NCBI RefSeq assembly: GCF_009372235.1
Contig: NZ_ML762922.1
Span: 46,326 to 110,325, forward strand
Length of the DNA stretch: 64,000 nucleotides
Direction of reading: 5' to 3'
DNA from: Dickeya oryzae
Lineage (GTDB): Bacteria; Pseudomonadota; Gammaproteobacteria; Enterobacterales; Enterobacteriaceae
The notes below the pieces were generated by a model, which was given only the letters and a program-made list of their open reading frames with translations, was not told the DNA's origin and did not search any database. Every line of letters begins with the position of its first letter. The stretch's first letter is position 1. The position numbers were made by a program, and so were the translations under genes. Shown here in pieces: positions 46,223 to 59,031 of the stretch.

Positions 46223-47578
46223 CTACAGGCGGGAGAAATCATTGAAAAGTGCAAGCCCCATTAACATCATCAGCAACACCGTGCCAATGCGATAACTGAC
46301 GTCCTGCACACGCTCGGAAACCGGTCCACCCTTTAGCTTTTCGATCGCCAGAAAGAGCAGATGACCACCATCCAGTACCGGCAGAGGGAACAGATTGATA
46401 ATTCCCAGATTGACGCTAATCAGCGCCAAAAACATCAGGTAATACACCAATCCGTAATCTGCTGACATGCCCGCCCCCTGTGCGATAGAAATCGGACCGC
46501 TCAGGTTATTCAGCTTCACGTCGCCGGTAATCAACTTACCCAGCATACTGACTGTCAGTTTCATCAACAGCCAGGTTTTATTCCCAGCTTCATAGATGGC
46601 GCTGAACGGCCCATACTGGCGCACGGTTTTGTACTCATCAGGCAAAGGGGTCACTTTCGGCACTACACCGGCAAACCCTTCCAGCCGCCCTTTTCCTACC
46701 GTTTTACTGTCTGGTATTAGCGTAACGGACAGCGTATCCCCGCCTCTTTCCACCTCCAGCGCAATCGGTTTGCCAGGGTTATCACGCACGGCAATGACAA
46801 ACTGCGGCCAGCGAGCCAGCAATTGACCATCGACTTTAACGATCCTGTCCCCGACTTGCAAACCCGCTTTTTCAGCGGCAGAACGGGGCTGAACCTGAGT
46901 CAGCAACGCTTCAACCTGAGGCCCTTTCGGTATAATCCCCAGCGACACCGCCGGATCCTGCCGTTCTGGATCGAAATGCCAGCGTTGCAGATCAAGCCGT
47001 TTGCCCTCTGTACTGGTGGAACCTAACGGTGCGGTTTCGAAAACCACGTCAGGTTCGCCAATCCTGCCAATTAAAGCCAGACGCGCGCTATCCCAGTCAG
47101 GCGTTTCGATGCCATCAATCGACTTTAGTTCCATTCCCGGTGAAATTTGCGCCTGTGCAGCAATCGATCCGGGCAAAACCTCACCCACTACCGGGCGGAT
47201 ACCCGGCACACCAATGATGAACACCAGCCAGTAGGCAATAACGGCAAACACGAAGTTGGCAATCGGGCCGGCACTAACAATAGCTGCCCGTTGCCAGACC
47301 GTTTTGTGGTTGAATGCCCGATGCCGAAGTTCTTCAGGAACGTCATCGACCCGACCATCAAGCATTTTCACATAACCGCCCAGAGGAATCAGCGCGATGA
47401 CATACTCGGTGCCCTGACGGTCACGTCGACGCCACAATGCCTTCCCGAAACCGATGGAGAAACGCTCGACGCGAACACCGCAACGACGGGCAACCCAAAA
47501 ATGCCCAAACTCATGCACGGTGATAAGCACACCGAGTGCGACAACGAATGCAGCCAGGCTCCAGAGAACATTCAGCAT
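46223..47578 (-). CDS. rseP: Site-2 intramembrane protease RseP
   Basis: A 451-residue inner-membrane zinc protease that cuts RseA inside the membrane after DegS cleavage, releasing sigma-E. The zinc site HEFGH is at 22-26, with the third ligand in [15 protein letters not shown]. Two PDZ domains span about 115-310. The sigma-E regulon's micA lies at the other end of this window. It lies between cdsA and bamA, 22 bp after cdsA. Confidence 0.97.
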   Translation of the reverse strand: MLNVLWSLAAFVVALGVLITVHEFGHFWVARRCGVRVERFSIGFGKALWRRRDRQGTEYVIALIPLGGYVKMLDGRVDDVPEELRHRAFNHKTVWQRAAIVSAGPIANFVFAVIAYWLVFIIGVPGIRPVVGEVLPGSIAAQAQISPGMELKSIDGIETPDWDSARLALIGRIGEPDVVFETAPLGSTSTEGKRLDLQRWHFDPERQDPAVSLGIIPKGPQVEALLTQVQPRSAAEKAGLQVGDRIVKVDGQLLARWPQFVIAVRDNPGKPIALEVERGGDTLSVTLIPDSKTVGKGRLEGFAGVVPKVTPLPDEYKTVRQYGPFSAIYEAGNKTWLLMKLTVSMLGKLITGDVKLNNLSGPISIAQGAGMSADYGLVYYLMFLALISVNLGIINLFPLPVLDGGHLLFLAIEKLKGGPVSERVQDVSYRIGTVLLMMLMGLALFNDFSRL

Positions 47579-47599
47579 AAACCGACTCTACCTGTATTC

Positions 47600-48457
47600 C
47601 TAAACAGCCTTGAACAATAGCAGCATCAGACAGGCAAATACCGGTATGGCTGCAGTCAGGCTGTCAATACGATCCAGTACCCCACCGTGACCCGGGATCA
47701 GGTGACTGCTATCCTTGATACCGGCCTCACGCTTGAACATGCTTTCCGTCAAATCCCCCAATACCGAGGCCAGTGTCGCGACAATAGAGCACACCAACAG
47801 GGTAAAGGTTGAGATAGACAATGGCGCATAATGGCTAAACAGTAACGCAATCATTGCAGATGTTGCCAGCCCACCGATGAAACCTTCCCGGGTTTTTCCA
47901 GGCGACACTTTGGGTGCCAGTTTACGCCGACCAAACAGCTTGCCAAACAGATAAGCACCACTGTCAGCGCCCCACACCAACACCATCACATACAACAACC
48001 ACCAGGCACCGCTAAAAGGATTGGTTTCATATTCGAATTGGCGCAGCGCCAACATACCCCAGAAAAAAGGCACGATAGTCAGAAGGCCAAAGCACAAACG
48101 CAGCGCACGGGAATGTCGCCACATTGCAGCGGAAGAGGGATAAAACAGCACCAGTAATAGCGCCACGCCCCACCAGGCAAGAGAAATCCATAGGGACAGG
48201 CAGACCGGCACAAACGTGATGGAATAGTGGTAATCCGGCAAGGTCAGCATCATCGCTGCCAGCAGAAAACCACAGGCAATGGAAAGCCAGATTCGCTGTG
48301 TGCAAGAAACCAAACCAGCCAGTTGACCCCATTCCCAGGCAGCCAGCATACAAACAGCCAGCGTCACCAGAGAAAAAACCAACGGCGGCAGAAAAAAAAG
48401 CGCCGCAATAACTAAAGGAATAAGAATCAGCGCAGTAATCAGGCGATACTTCAGCAA
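47600..48457 (-). CDS. cdsA: Phosphatidate cytidylyltransferase CdsA
   Basis: A 285-residue inner-membrane enzyme that makes CDP-diacylglycerol from CTP and phosphatidic acid. It has about eight membrane segments. The family signature near the C-terminus is SMFKREAGIKDSSHLIPGHGG followed by LDRIDSLTAAIPVF. It lies nine bases after uppS and 21 before rseP. Confidence 0.96.
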   Translation of the reverse strand: MLKYRLITALILIPLVIAALFFLPPLVFSLVTLAVCMLAAWEWGQLAGLVSCTQRIWLSIACGFLLAAMMLTLPDYHYSITFVPVCLSLWISLAWWGVALLLVLFYPSSAAMWRHSRALRLCFGLLTIVPFFWGMLALRQFEYETNPFSGAWWLLYVMVLVWGADSGAYLFGKLFGRRKLAPKVSPGKTREGFIGGLATSAMIALLFSHYAPLSISTFTLLVCSIVATLASVLGDLTESMFKREAGIKDSSHLIPGHGGVLDRIDSLTAAIPVFACLMLLLFKAV

Positions 48458-48466
48458 AAATACCCC

Positions 48467-49228
48467 CTACGATGCATCTGCATCGTCAGGCGTAGTTCCC
48501 CCAAAGCGACGCTCACGTTGAGCAAAGGCATGAATGGCACCTTCAAAGGTTTGTTCGTCAAAATCTGGCCAGAGAACATCGGTAAAATAGAGTTCTGCAT
48601 ACGCAATCTGCCATAGCAGGAAATTGCTGATGCGATGCTCTCCACTGGTTCTTATTAGCAAATCAACCGGAGCCAGATCGTTTAAGCACATGTAACGATT
48701 CAGAGTTGACTCATCAATAGTATCAGGATGCAGTATACCTTCCTGAACCTGCTCGGCGATTTTTCTGACTCCGTGGATAATATCCCAACGGCCGCCATAA
48801 TTCGCAGCAATATTCAGAGTCAGGCCCGTATTATTTTCTGTCATCGCTTCAGAACGTTGGATCAGTGCCTGTAATCGACTACTGAATCGACTAATATCAC
48901 CGATGACTCGCAAACGGACATTGTGCTTGTGCAGGCTTTTGACTTCGCTATTCAATACGCGCACAAACAGCTCCATCAACGCAGACACTTCCTGTGCCGG
49001 GCGGTTCCAGTTTTCGCTGCTGAATGCGTATAGCGTCAAGGCTTCAAGGTTCTGGCTGACCGCATAACTGATCGCACGGCGTACTGACTTCACTCCCGCC
49101 TGATGACCGGAGATCCGCAGCTTTCCCCTCTGTTTAGCCCAGCGACCATTGCCATCCATGATGATCGCGACATGACGAGGGCCGTTAGGTAACACCTTTT
49201 GATTACCGTGTTGATTTTCGGCGGGCAT
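48467..49228 (-). CDS. uppS: Undecaprenyl diphosphate synthase
   Basis: A 253-residue cis-prenyltransferase (IspU) that makes the C55 lipid carrier for cell-wall synthesis. [18 protein letters not shown] contains the catalytic Asp, and [15 protein letters not shown] is the conserved C-terminal signature. The ATG at 49228 gives the E. coli length; a TTG at 49249 is also open. GAGG lies 15 bases upstream of the ATG, a little far. A terminator sits between it and dxr, so it probably has its own promoter. Confidence 0.94.
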   Translation of the reverse strand: MPAENQHGNQKVLPNGPRHVAIIMDGNGRWAKQRGKLRISGHQAGVKSVRRAISYAVSQNLEALTLYAFSSENWNRPAQEVSALMELFVRVLNSEVKSLHKHNVRLRVIGDISRFSSRLQALIQRSEAMTENNTGLTLNIAANYGGRWDIIHGVRKIAEQVQEGILHPDTIDESTLNRYMCLNDLAPVDLLIRTSGEHRISNFLLWQIAYAELYFTDVLWPDFDEQTFEGAIHAFAQRERRFGGTTPDDADAS

Positions 49229-49291
49229 AGCGTGTATTGATTTCCTCAAGCAAGAAAATGATTATCCAGTCGCAGGCAAACCTGACAGCAT

Positions 49292-49316
49292 AAAAAAGCT
49301 GTGAACACACAGCTTT
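49292..49316 (-). terminator. Terminator after dxr
   Basis: On the minus strand AAAGCTGTG pairs with CACAGCTTT across a TGTT loop, followed by TTTTTT. It lies between the dxr stop and uppS. Confidence 0.9.
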
Positions 49317-49408
49317 CATCAACGTGGTATTTTATCAATAACCACCTGCATCGAGCGGCGCTGACTATACCATTTCAGGCGCATGTGAACAAACACACCC
49401 GCGTCAGG

Positions 49409-50602
49409 TCACTGATAACGCCGCAATACATTTTCTGCTGCTTGTCTTGCCCAGGTATCGATAGACAACACATCATCAACGCTTTGCGGCTCAGGTAATA
49501 TCAGTTGTTCCATCACGCATTGATTGACTGCGGCGATATCGGTAAACCGAATACCGGATTGTAAAAATGCCGCAACCGCAATTTCATTTGCCGCATTGAG
49601 TGCCGTCGTAGCAGCCTGCCCTTGATTACACGCCTCAATCGCCAGACGCAGACAAGGGTAGCGCTGAAAATCCGGCTCAGAGAAGGTCAACGCGCCCAAC
49701 CGGCTAAAGTCGAGCGCCGGTGCGCCGGAAAAAACACGCTCAGGGTAAGCCATCGCATAGGCTATGGGGGTTCGCATATCGGGTGTACCCAATTGCGCCA
49801 TCACACTGCCATCCCGGTAACGCACCATGGAGTGGATAACGGATTGGGGATGGATAACCACTTCCATCTGTGATTCCGAGGCATTAAATAGCCATCGCGC
49901 TTCGATATATTCCAGTCCCTTATTCATCATGGTGGCGGAATCCACCGAAATCTTTCGCCCCATAGACCAGTTTGGATGGGCGCACGCCTGTTCAGGAGTG
50001 ACACTCTCCAATGCAGCAAGCGGAATCTCACGAAATGGCCCACCTGAACCGGTCAGTACCACTCGCTCAACCCCGTATTGCGTTAACGAAGCATATCCCA
50101 GTTGCCGCTGGATTGGCTCAGGTAAACTCTGAAAAATCGCACTGTGTTCACTATCGACTGGCAACAATCTCGCCCCGTTCTTCGACACCTCGTCCATGAA
50201 CAGGCGACCACAGGTCACCAGCGATTCTTTATTCGCCAGCAGAACCTGTTTACCCGCACGAATGGCCGCGAGTGCCGGCAACAACCCTGCAGCACCGACA
50301 ATCGCTGCCATCACCTGATCGACCCCATCCAACGCTGCCAGCTCGCAGGCAGACTGCGCGCCTGATAGCACAGCCGTTCGACTGCCCGCCTCACGTAAAC
50401 GGATACGCAGTTCGCGCGCGGCATCTTCATCAGCCATTGAGGCATACGCCGGACAGAACTCCAGGCACTGTTCCGCCATCAGCGAAACATTACGCCCGGC
50501 GACCAATGCCATTATCGAAAATTTGTCTGGATTGGCTCTGACCACGGCCAGTGAACTAACGCCAACAGAACCGGTGGAGCCGAGGATTGTCAGTTGCTTC
50601 AT
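49409..50602 (-). CDS. dxr: 1-deoxy-D-xylulose 5-phosphate reductoisomerase
   Basis: A 397-residue NADPH enzyme, the second step of the MEP isoprenoid pathway and the target of fosmidomycin. The N-terminal nucleotide site is [29 protein letters not shown] holds the metal-binding Asp/Glu, and [20 protein letters not shown] is the substrate loop. Its product line leads to UppS, downstream in the same direction. The 200 bp to frr hold no gene. Confidence 0.96.
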   Translation of the reverse strand: MKQLTILGSTGSVGVSSLAVVRANPDKFSIMALVAGRNVSLMAEQCLEFCPAYASMADEDAARELRIRLREAGSRTAVLSGAQSACELAALDGVDQVMAAIVGAAGLLPALAAIRAGKQVLLANKESLVTCGRLFMDEVSKNGARLLPVDSEHSAIFQSLPEPIQRQLGYASLTQYGVERVVLTGSGGPFREIPLAALESVTPEQACAHPNWSMGRKISVDSATMMNKGLEYIEARWLFNASESQMEVVIHPQSVIHSMVRYRDGSVMAQLGTPDMRTPIAYAMAYPERVFSGAPALDFSRLGALTFSEPDFQRYPCLRLAIEACNQGQAATTALNAANEIAVAAFLQSGIRFTDIAAVNQCVMEQLILPEPQSVDDVLSIDTWARQAAENVLRRYQ

Positions 50603-50803
50603 GAATATGACCTGATAAAGCTGGGGTTGATGACAGGCGTGGTGCCAGTCTGTAACGTCAACGCCGACCTGTCGATGAGGCTGGTGTGAAAATGCGTGGC
50701 GTTACGCAAAACATCCCGCATTAAAAAAGCTGGAAAACAAAACGCCGCGGAAGGAGCAGATAATACTGCACACCTGCCAGCGGCGCTGTAACGAATCGAT
50801 GAA

Positions 50804-51361
50804 TCAGAAATCCATCAGTTCTTTTTCTTTCTCCGCCAGAGCGGCGTCAATCTTCTTGATAAAACCGTCAGTCAGTTTCTGGACGTCATCCTGAGCGCGA
50901 CGCTCTTCGTCTTCGCTGATGGTTTTATCTTTCAGTTGTGCCTTGAGCTTGTCGTTAGCGTCGCGACGAACGTTACGCACCGACACTCGCCCTTGCTCTG
51001 CTTCACCACGCACCACTTTGATCAGATCTTTACGGCGTTCTTCCGTCAGCGGCGGCAGCGGAACACGAATAACCGTACCGGCAGACATCGGATTCAGCCC
51101 CAGGTCGGATGCCATGATAGCTTTTTCCACCGCCGGGCCCAGGGTCCGGTCAAATACAGTGACAGCCAGCGTGCGGGAGTCTTCCACCACGATATTGGCT
51201 AACTGGCGTAACGGCGTTGCGCTACCGTAATACTCCACATGGATACCATCCAGAAGATTAGGGGACGCACGACCAGTACGCACTTTACTGATCTGGTTCT
51301 TGAAAGCCTCTACGCATTTATCCATGCGTGTTTCGGCGTCTTTTCTGATTTCATTAATCAC
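50804..51361 (-). CDS. frr: Ribosome recycling factor
   Basis: A 185-residue protein that, with EF-G, splits post-termination ribosomes. The three-helix bundle starts [20 protein letters not shown], and the conserved [18 protein letters not shown] lies in the middle. The start is GTG at 51361, as in E. coli, with AAGGG upstream; an ATG at 51451 would add an unrelated leader. It lies about 140 bp after pyrH. Confidence 0.95.
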   Translation of the reverse strand: MINEIRKDAETRMDKCVEAFKNQISKVRTGRASPNLLDGIHVEYYGSATPLRQLANIVVEDSRTLAVTVFDRTLGPAVEKAIMASDLGLNPMSAGTVIRVPLPPLTEERRKDLIKVVRGEAEQGRVSVRNVRRDANDKLKAQLKDKTISEDEERRAQDDVQKLTDGFIKKIDAALAEKEKELMDF

Positions 51362-51502
51362 GTTGTGAACCCTTGAAAACTGGTTGCCAGTCAGGTCACG
51401 CACGGCTTGCATGACCCAGCGAATCATCGATTGCCAGCAGCAGGCTGACAATATAGGCGCAATCTTGTGTCACCAAAACAAGATATTACCTTAAATTAGA
51501 CG

Positions 51503-52234
51503 TTAGCCGTTATTACTGATCAACGTCCCTTCTTTTTCGCCCATCACGACACGACGCAGCGCCCCTGGCTTGTTCATATTGAACACACGGATTGGCAGAT
51601 TATGGTCGCGAGCCAGCGTAAAGGCGGCCAGGTCCATGACTTTGAGCTCACGCTCCAGGACTTCCTGATAATTCAGTGATTCGTAGAGCGTTGCATTAGG
51701 ATCTTTAACCGGATCAGCAGAGAAAACGCCGTCTACTTTGGTGGCTTTCAATACCACGTCGGCTTCGATTTCAATGCCACGCAGGCAAGCCGCTGAGTCG
51801 GTGGTAAAGAAGGGGTTGCCGGTACCGGCAGAAAAAATCACCACACGGTTGTTACGCAGCAGACTGATAGCTTCAGCCCAACTGTAATTGTCACACACAC
51901 CATTAAGCGGAATGGCCGACATCAAACGGGCGTTGACATAAGCACGATGCAGCGAATCACGCATCGCTAAACCGTTCATCACGGTTGCCAACATCCCCAT
52001 ATGATCGCCCACCACGCGGTTCATGCCTGCTTTGGCTAAACCCGCGCCGCGGAACAGGTTACCACCACCGATGACCACACCGACCTGAATGCCCAATTCA
52101 ACCAACTCTTTAATTTCCTGGGCCATGCGATCGAGAATGCTCGCATCGATACCGAAACCTTCAGATCCCTGCAGCGCTTCGCCACTCAGCTTCAGCAGGA
52201 TACGTTGATATACGGGTTTTGCGTTGGTTGCCAT
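51503..52234 (-). CDS. pyrH: Uridylate kinase PyrH
   Basis: A 243-residue hexameric UMP kinase of pyrimidine nucleotide synthesis. [16 protein letters not shown] is the phosphate-binding start; [39 protein letters not shown] and [20 protein letters not shown] follow. It is activated by GTP and inhibited by UTP in enterobacteria. It lies after tsf, separated by a terminator hairpin at 52371-52403, so it may be read from its own promoter or by read-through. Confidence 0.97.
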   Translation of the reverse strand: MATNAKPVYQRILLKLSGEALQGSEGFGIDASILDRMAQEIKELVELGIQVGVVIGGGNLFRGAGLAKAGMNRVVGDHMGMLATVMNGLAMRDSLHRAYVNARLMSAIPLNGVCDNYSWAEAISLLRNNRVVIFSAGTGNPFFTTDSAACLRGIEIEADVVLKATKVDGVFSADPVKDPNATLYESLNYQEVLERELKVMDLAAFTLARDHNLPIRVFNMNKPGALRRVVMGEKEGTLISNNG

Positions 52235-52370
52235 GGTGTTCTTGTCCTAACAGGCTGTCATCGTACTGGGGGTTATTACTGCCACACCCGGCGCACCATT
52301 GATAAGGGGCCAGATGCCACGAAATTGCTTGTATCACGAATTACGGGTATCGCGAATAGCTTGGCTGGAT

Positions 52371-52403
52371 AAAAAGGAACCGCCAACTGGCGGCTCCCTT
52401 TTT
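52371..52403 (-). terminator. Terminator after tsf
   Basis: On the minus strand GGGAGCCGCCA pairs with TGGCGGTTCC, ending in TTTTTA. It starts immediately after the tsf stop. Confidence 0.88.
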
Positions 52404-52404
52404 A

Positions 52405-53262
52405 TTAAGACTGTTTGCTCATTGCTGCGACTTCAGCAGCAAAGTCAACTTCAGCTTTCTCGATACCTTCACCCACTTCGTAACGGATGAAGTTGCTCAC
52501 AGAAGCATTGTGCTCTTTCAGCAATTGACCAACAGTTTTGTTCGGGTCCATCACGAAGTTCTGACCGGTCAGAGAAATCTCGCCGGTGAATTTACGCATA
52601 CGGCCTTCAACCATTTTCTCAGCGATTTCGCGCGGCTTGCCGGACTGCATGGCGATATCCAACTGGATCTGATGCTCGCGAGCAACCACGTCAGCCGGTA
52701 CGTCTTCAGCGTTGACGTATTCCGGTTTGCTGGCAGCGATGTGCATAGCGATGTGCTTGATCAGCTCTTCGTCAGCACCGGTAGCAGCAACCATAACGCC
52801 GATGCGAGCACCGTGCATGTAAGAACCCAGGGCGTCGCCAGTCTGCACAGCGATACGACGGATGTTGATGTTTTCGCCGATTTTCGCTACCAGCGCGGTA
52901 CGCTGTTCTTCGAATTTCGCTTTCAGAACGTCAACGTCAGTGATGCGCTCGTTCAGTGCAGCGGTAGCCACTTCTTCGCCAAACGCTTTGAAGCCAGCGT
53001 CTTTTGCTACGAAGTCAGTTTCGCAGTTCAGCTCAACGATGATGCCGTATTTGCCGTCAGCGGCAATCTTGGTCAGGATCACACCTTCAGCGGCAACACG
53101 ACCCGCTTTTTTCGCAGCTTTAGCCTGGCCAGATTTACGCATGTTGTCGATTGCCAGCTCGATGTCGCCATTGGCTTCAACCAGAGCTTTTTTACATTCC
53201 ATCATGCCTGCGCCGGTACGTTCGCGCAGTTCTTTTACCAGGGCAGCGGTAATTTCAGCCAT
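52405..53262 (-). CDS. tsf: Elongation factor Ts
   Basis: A 285-residue nucleotide exchange factor for EF-Tu. [20 protein letters not shown] is the N-terminal module, and [20 protein letters not shown] is the core signature that contacts EF-Tu. The downstream VARIGVMV-like core and C-terminal module are complete. It lies after rpsB with an attenuator-like hairpin between them, as in E. coli. Confidence 0.98.
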   Translation of the reverse strand: MAEITAALVKELRERTGAGMMECKKALVEANGDIELAIDNMRKSGQAKAAKKAGRVAAEGVILTKIAADGKYGIIVELNCETDFVAKDAGFKAFGEEVATAALNERITDVDVLKAKFEEQRTALVAKIGENINIRRIAVQTGDALGSYMHGARIGVMVAATGADEELIKHIAMHIAASKPEYVNAEDVPADVVAREHQIQLDIAMQSGKPREIAEKMVEGRMRKFTGEISLTGQNFVMDPNKTVGQLLKEHNASVSNFIRYEVGEGIEKAEVDFAAEVAAMSKQS

Positions 53263-53310
53263 TATCTTTTCCTCGGTTATCTCGTGGCGGAGATAAGTAA
53301 GAGATAAGTA

Positions 53311-53334
53311 AAAAGGGGGCCCGACAAGGCCCCC
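53311..53334 (-). terminator. Attenuator-like hairpin between rpsB and tsf
   Basis: On the minus strand GGGGGCC pairs with GGCCCCC across a short loop, followed by TTTTTAC. Read-through would be needed to express tsf from the rpsB promoter, so it probably lowers tsf relative to rpsB. Confidence 0.8.
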
Positions 53335-53387
53335 TAACCAACATATGTCAATACCTGGTTAATAAGGGCTCAACAGAGCTGGCCTTA

Positions 53388-54297
<910 letters not shown>

Positions 54298-54327
54298 TTT
54301 ATACCATAAACCGCCCCCGGACACCAA
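54298..54327 (-). promoter_or_regulatory. rpsB promoter
   Basis: On the minus strand TTGGTG (54327-54322) and TATAAA (54303-54298) are separated by 18 bp, followed by a GC-rich GCGCGCC discriminator. This fits a strong, stringently controlled sigma-70 promoter. Confidence 0.7.
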
Positions 54328-54478
54328 CTTTTGTTGCATTCTACCGCCACACATCCTGCCCGCGATGACAGTCCCATGACGGAATGATGATTTGGCAGTG
54401 TCAGGCTGGGCTGATACCATAAATCACTATTTACTGACCCTCTTTCGTCGAAATGACGATACCTGCGGACTGAATTCA

Positions 54479-55273
54479 ATGGCAATATCAATAAAGACCT
54501 CTGAAGACATCGAAAAAATGCGTGTGGCTGGCCGCCTGGCGGCGGAAGTGCTGGAGATGATCGAGCCTTATGTGGTGCCCGGCGTGAGCACCGGTGAACT
54601 GGACCGCATTTGCCACGACCACATCACCAACAAGCAAAATGCGATTTCCGCCTGCCTCGGTTATCACGGCTTTCCCAAGTCCGTCTGCATTTCTGTCAAT
54701 GAAGTGGTGTGTCACGGTATTCCGAGCGATGACAAAACCCTCAAGGACGGCGATATCGTCAACATTGACGTTACGGTGATCAAAGACGATTTTCACGGCG
54801 ATACCTCCAAAATGTTCATCGTCGGCAAACCGACGATTCTGGGGGAACGCCTGTGCAAAGTAACGCAGGAGAGCCTGTATCTGGCGCTGCGGATGATAAA
54901 ACCGGGTATCCGGTTACGCACTCTGGGCCGCGAAATCCAGAAATACGTCGAAGCGCAGGATTTCTCTGTGGTGCGCGAGTACTGTGGCCATGGTATCGGT
55001 CGCGGTTTCCATGAAGAACCGCAGGTACTCCATTATGATGCCGACGACGGCGGCGTCGTGTTACAACCGGGTATGGTGTTTACCGTGGAACCGATGGTTA
55101 ACGCCGGTGATTACCGCATTCGTACCATGAAAGACGGCTGGACGGTAAAAACCAAGGATCGTAGCTTGTCGGCGCAATACGAGCATACTATTGTGGTGAC
55201 TGAAAACGGCTGCGAAATAATGACGTTGCGTAAGGATGACACCATCCCCAACATCATCACGCATCAGGAATAA
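54479..55273 (+). CDS. map: Methionine aminopeptidase, type I
   Basis: A 264-residue cobalt/iron metalloprotease that removes the initiator Met. The start MAISIKTSEDIEKMRVAGRL matches E. coli; upstream in-frame codons to 54392 have no family match. Metal ligands are in GDIVNIDVTV (Asp pair), CGHGIGRGFHEEP (His) and FTVEPMV plus HTIVVTENG (Glu, His). It diverges from rpsB across about 365 bp that hold both promoters. A terminator follows. Confidence 0.97.
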   Translation: MAISIKTSEDIEKMRVAGRLAAEVLEMIEPYVVPGVSTGELDRICHDHITNKQNAISACLGYHGFPKSVCISVNEVVCHGIPSDDKTLKDGDIVNIDVTVIKDDFHGDTSKMFIVGKPTILGERLCKVTQESLYLALRMIKPGIRLRTLGREIQKYVEAQDFSVVREYCGHGIGRGFHEEPQVLHYDADDGGVVLQPGMVFTVEPMVNAGDYRIRTMKDGWTVKTKDRSLSAQYEHTIVVTENGCEIMTLRKDDTIPNIITHQE

Positions 55274-55281
55274 TTGAGCAT

Positions 55282-55307
55282 AAGCCGGCTAACGCCGGCT
55301 TTTTTTT
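55282..55307 (+). terminator. Terminator after map
   Basis: AAGCCGGC pairs with GCCGGCTT across a TAAC loop, followed by seven Ts. It lies between map and the glnD ATG. Confidence 0.92.
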
Positions 55308-55324
55308 GTTTATGGTGGCGCAAC

Positions 55325-58009
55325 ATGATCGACAACAACTCCCCGCATGATATCACCGGCTCTGCGCCCTCCACGGCTCACCCCATTCCCGCTTCACCGC
55401 TAACCTTCACGGATGACATGCTGAAATGTCAGACGCTGAAAACGCATCTGGAACAGTTTCAGAGTTGGCTGGCGGAAGAATTCAAAGCAGGTGTGAGTGC
55501 CGAAGCACTGATTGACGCCCGCACGCTATTTATCGACCACCTGATGCAGCGGCTGTGGCGGTTCTATGGGTTTGAAAGTACATCACAAACCGCACTGGTC
55601 GCGGTAGGCGGCTACGGGCGCGGAGAGTTGCACCCGCTGTCGGATATTGACCTGTTGGTGTTAAGCCAGAACAGGCTCACCGATGCGCAGTCGCAGGCAG
55701 TCGGGACGTTTATCACCCTGCTGTGGGACTTGCGGCTGGAAGTTGGACACAGTGTGCGTACGCTGGATGAATGTCTGGAAGAAGGACGGGCGGATATTTC
55801 CGTCGCCACCAACCTGATTGAATCCCGTATGATTTGCGGTGACGTGGCACTATTCCTCATGCTGCAAAAGCACATTTTCAGCGATGTGTTCTGGCCATCA
55901 GAAGCCTTCTTCGCCGCCAAAATTGCAGAACAACGCGAACGTCATCAGCGCTACCACAGTACCAGCTACAATCTTGAACCGGATATCAAAAGCAGCCCAG
56001 GTGGACTGCGAGATATTCACACCCTGCTCTGGGTCGCTCGTCGCCACTTTGGCGCGACATCGCTTAACGAAATGGTGGGATTCGGGTTCCTGACGGAAGC
56101 TGAACGTAACGAGCTCAACGAGTGCCAGAGTTTTCTCTGGCGTATTCGCTTTGCTTTGCATCTGATCCTGCCGCGCTACGATAACCGCTTGTTGTTCGAC
56201 AGGCAGCTCAATGTGGCACAACTGCTGCAATATCAAGGCGAAGGCAACGCGCCGGTTGAGCAAATGATGAAGGATTTCTACCGTATGACGCGCCGGGTTG
56301 GTGAACTCAACCAGATGCTGCTGCAGCTGTTTGATGAAGCCATACTGGCGCTGGATACCAGCGAAAAACCTCGCCAGTTGGATGAAGATTTTCAGTTACG
56401 TGGTCAGCTTATCGACTTATGTGATGAAACGCTGTTTGAGCGCAAGCCAGAAGCCATTATCCGCATGTTCCACCTGATGGTGCGCAATCAGGAAATCACC
56501 GGGATTTACTCAACCACGCTGCGGCATTTACGCCATGCGCGTCGTCACCTGAGCCAGCCACTGTGCACCATACCGGAAGCCCGTAGCCTGTTCATGAACA
56601 TTCTGCGCCACCCGCGCGCCGTCAGCCGCGCACTGTTGCCGATGCATACCCACAGCGTCCTGTGGGCCTATATGCCATTGTGGGGCAACATTGTCGGGCA
56701 AATGCAGTTTGACCTGTTCCACGCCTACACTGTGGATGAACATACCATTCGGGTACTGCTGAAGCTGGAGAGTTTTACCGAAGAGGCGACCCGCGCATCC
56801 CACCCACTGTGCGTAGAACTGTATCCGCGCTTGCCGCAACCGGAATTATTACTGCTGGCAGCACTATTCCACGATATTGCCAAAGGACGTGGTGGCGATC
56901 ACTCGGAACTGGGAGCCAAAGACGCGCTGGAGTTCGCCGCACAGCATGGGCTGAACTCACGAGAAGCGCAGTTGGTAGCCTGGCTGGTACGCTGTCACCT
57001 GTTGATGTCCGTCACCGCCCAGCGACGCGATATTCAAGACCCCGCAGTCATTCAGCAATTTGCCGAACAGGTGCAAAGTGAAACCCGGTTGCGTTACCTG
57101 CTAAACCTGACCGTGGCCGATATCTGTGCCACCAACGAAACGCTGTGGAACAGTTGGAAACAGAGCCTGTTGCGCGAGCTGTATTTCGCCACCGAAAAAC
57201 AGTTGCGCCGCGGCATGCAGAACTCGCCAGACTTGCGCGAACGGGTGCGCCACCACCGTTTACAGGCGCTGGCGTTGCTAAGAATGGACAATATCGACGA
57301 AGAAGCGCTCTACCATATCTGGAGTCGCTGCCGTGCAGACTATTTCCTGCGTCACTCGCCCAATCAACTGGCCTGGCATGCCCGCCATTTACTGGAGCAT
57401 GATACCAGTAAACCGATGGTCTTAATTAGCCATCAGGCCAGTCGCGGCGGTACCGAAATTTTCATCTGGAGCCCGGATCGTCCCTACTTGTTTGCAGCGG
57501 TCGCAGGCGAGCTGGACCGCCGGAATCTCAGCGTACACGACGCCCAAATATTCACCAGTCGTGACGGTATGGCGATGGACACGTTTATCGTGCTGGAGCC
57601 GGACGGCAGCCCGCTGGCACCGGATAGGCACGAGATGATTCGCCATGCCATCGAGCAAGCCCTGACCCAGCGGGATTACCAGCATCCCAGAGTGCGGCGA
57701 CCTTCTTCCCGCTTGCGCCACTTCAGCGTACCAACGGAAGTCAGCTTCCTGCCAACCCATACCGACAGGCGCAGCTATATGGAGCTGATTGCTCTCGATC
57801 AGCCCGGTTTGTTAGCTCAGATCGGCGAAGTATTTGCCGACCTCAACTTGTCGCTGCACGGCGCACGCATTTCCACCATCGGCGAACGGGTCGAAGACCT
57901 GTTTATTCTGGCTGATAGCGAAAGGCGGGCATTAAGCCCCGAATTGCGGCTTAAATTGCAACAACGGTTGACAGAAGCCCTCGACCCAAACGATAAAGTA
58001 GCTTCTTAA
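55325..58009 (+). CDS. glnD: Bifunctional PII uridylyltransferase / uridylyl-removing enzyme
   Basis: An 894-residue nitrogen sensor that adds UMP to PII proteins when glutamine is low and removes it when high. The N-terminal nucleotidyltransferase has [19 protein letters not shown] (about 92-110). The HD hydrolase domain has [20 protein letters not shown] (about 515-535). Two C-terminal ACT domains ([20 protein letters not shown] and [20 protein letters not shown]) sense glutamine. The ATG at 55325 was chosen as the first start after the terminator; the longer frame starts within it. Confidence 0.96.
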   Translation: MIDNNSPHDITGSAPSTAHPIPASPLTFTDDMLKCQTLKTHLEQFQSWLAEEFKAGVSAEALIDARTLFIDHLMQRLWRFYGFESTSQTALVAVGGYGRGELHPLSDIDLLVLSQNRLTDAQSQAVGTFITLLWDLRLEVGHSVRTLDECLEEGRADISVATNLIESRMICGDVALFLMLQKHIFSDVFWPSEAFFAAKIAEQRERHQRYHSTSYNLEPDIKSSPGGLRDIHTLLWVARRHFGATSLNEMVGFGFLTEAERNELNECQSFLWRIRFALHLILPRYDNRLLFDRQLNVAQLLQYQGEGNAPVEQMMKDFYRMTRRVGELNQMLLQLFDEAILALDTSEKPRQLDEDFQLRGQLIDLCDETLFERKPEAIIRMFHLMVRNQEITGIYSTTLRHLRHARRHLSQPLCTIPEARSLFMNILRHPRAVSRALLPMHTHSVLWAYMPLWGNIVGQMQFDLFHAYTVDEHTIRVLLKLESFTEEATRASHPLCVELYPRLPQPELLLLAALFHDIAKGRGGDHSELGAKDALEFAAQHGLNSREAQLVAWLVRCHLLMSVTAQRRDIQDPAVIQQFAEQVQSETRLRYLLNLTVADICATNETLWNSWKQSLLRELYFATEKQLRRGMQNSPDLRERVRHHRLQALALLRMDNIDEEALYHIWSRCRADYFLRHSPNQLAWHARHLLEHDTSKPMVLISHQASRGGTEIFIWSPDRPYLFAAVAGELDRRNLSVHDAQIFTSRDGMAMDTFIVLEPDGSPLAPDRHEMIRHAIEQALTQRDYQHPRVRRPSSRLRHFSVPTEVSFLPTHTDRRSYMELIALDQPGLLAQIGEVFADLNLSLHGARISTIGERVEDLFILADSERRALSPELRLKLQQRLTEALDPNDKVAS

Positions 58010-58083
58010 ATATTAAGCTGCGTTCCGCCATTTGGTATTGGTGGCACGCAGCCTGGTTTGATTAATCACGAAAGAGAAACAGG

Positions 58084-58908
58084 ATGCAGCAATTACAGAA
58101 CATCATCGAGACCGCATTTGAGCGTCGCGCAGAGATCACCCCGGCCAGTGTGGACGCGGTAACGCGCGAAGCGGTAAATCAGGTTATCAGCCAGTTGGAC
58201 AGCGGTGTGCTGCGTGTGGCTGAGAAAATCAACGGTCAGTGGGTAACGCACCAATGGCTGAAGAAAGCGGTGCTGCTCTCTTTTCGCATCAATGACAACC
58301 ACCTGATGGAAGGCGCGGAAACCCGCTACTACGATAAGGTGCCCATGAAATTCGCCGGTTACGACGAAGCACGCTTCCAGCGTGAAGGGTTCCGTGTCGT
58401 CCCTCCGGCCAGCGTGCGCCAGGGGGCATTTATCGCCCGTAATACCGTGCTGATGCCTTCTTACGTCAATATCGGTGCCTACGTTGACGAAGGCACGATG
58501 GTGGACACCTGGGCAACTGTCGGCTCCTGCGCCCAGATTGGTAAAAATGTACACCTGTCCGGCGGTGTGGGTATCGGTGGCGTACTCGAGCCGCTGCAGG
58601 CCAACCCGACTATCATTGAAGATAACTGCTTCATCGGCGCACGTTCTGAAGTCGTTGAAGGCGTGATCGTTGAAGAAGGCTCAGTCATTTCGATGGGTGT
58701 CTTCATCGGCCAGAGCACCAAGATTTATGATCGTGAAACCGGCGAAGTGCATTACGGCCGTGTACCGGCAGGCTCGGTGGTCGTTTCCGGCAACCTGCCA
58801 TCCAAAGACGGTAGCTATAGCCTGTATTGTGCCGTGATCGTGAAAAAAGTGGACGCGAAAACCCGCGGTAAAGTGGGCATTAATGAGTTATTGCGCACTA
58901 TCGACTAA
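58084..58908 (+). CDS. dapD: Tetrahydrodipicolinate N-succinyltransferase
   Basis: A 274-residue enzyme of the succinylase branch of lysine and diaminopimelate synthesis. It is a left-handed beta-helix trimer. [20 protein letters not shown] begins the hexapeptide repeats, and the conserved [20 protein letters not shown] includes the substrate Asp. AAAGAGAAACAGG lies before the ATG. It follows glnD by about 75 bp, as in E. coli. Confidence 0.97.
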   Translation: MQQLQNIIETAFERRAEITPASVDAVTREAVNQVISQLDSGVLRVAEKINGQWVTHQWLKKAVLLSFRINDNHLMEGAETRYYDKVPMKFAGYDEARFQREGFRVVPPASVRQGAFIARNTVLMPSYVNIGAYVDEGTMVDTWATVGSCAQIGKNVHLSGGVGIGGVLEPLQANPTIIEDNCFIGARSEVVEGVIVEEGSVISMGVFIGQSTKIYDRETGEVHYGRVPAGSVVVSGNLPSKDGSYSLYCAVIVKKVDAKTRGKVGINELLRTID

Positions 58909-58928
58909 TACCACTATCGACTAAACTG

Positions 58929-58957
58929 AATGGCGGGTAACAACCTGCCATTTTTTT
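58929..58957 (+). terminator. Terminator after dapD
   Basis: AATGGC-GGGT pairs with ACC-TGCCATT, ending in TTTTTTT; it starts 21 bases after the dapD stop. Confidence 0.85.
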
Positions 58958-59031
58958 ACGGCGTCTCGCCGTCACGACCAACAGTACTGGCACAGTTTTT
59001 CAGGCCGACGTAAAACAAGAAAGGTGGTGTT

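Noticed and set aside
50742..50790. Possible frr terminator, GCCGC / GCGGC around a long loop near TTTTGTTTT on the minus strand
   Set aside because: The stem is about six to seven bases with a loop above 30, too weak to call.
51464..51482. ATCTTGT / ACAAGAT inverted repeat between frr and pyrH
   Set aside because: Seven-base A+T-rich stem without a T-run; probably not a terminator.
52510..53307. A 265-codon plus-strand frame over tsf
   Set aside because: Antisense to tsf, whose strong codon bias leaves the opposite frame open.
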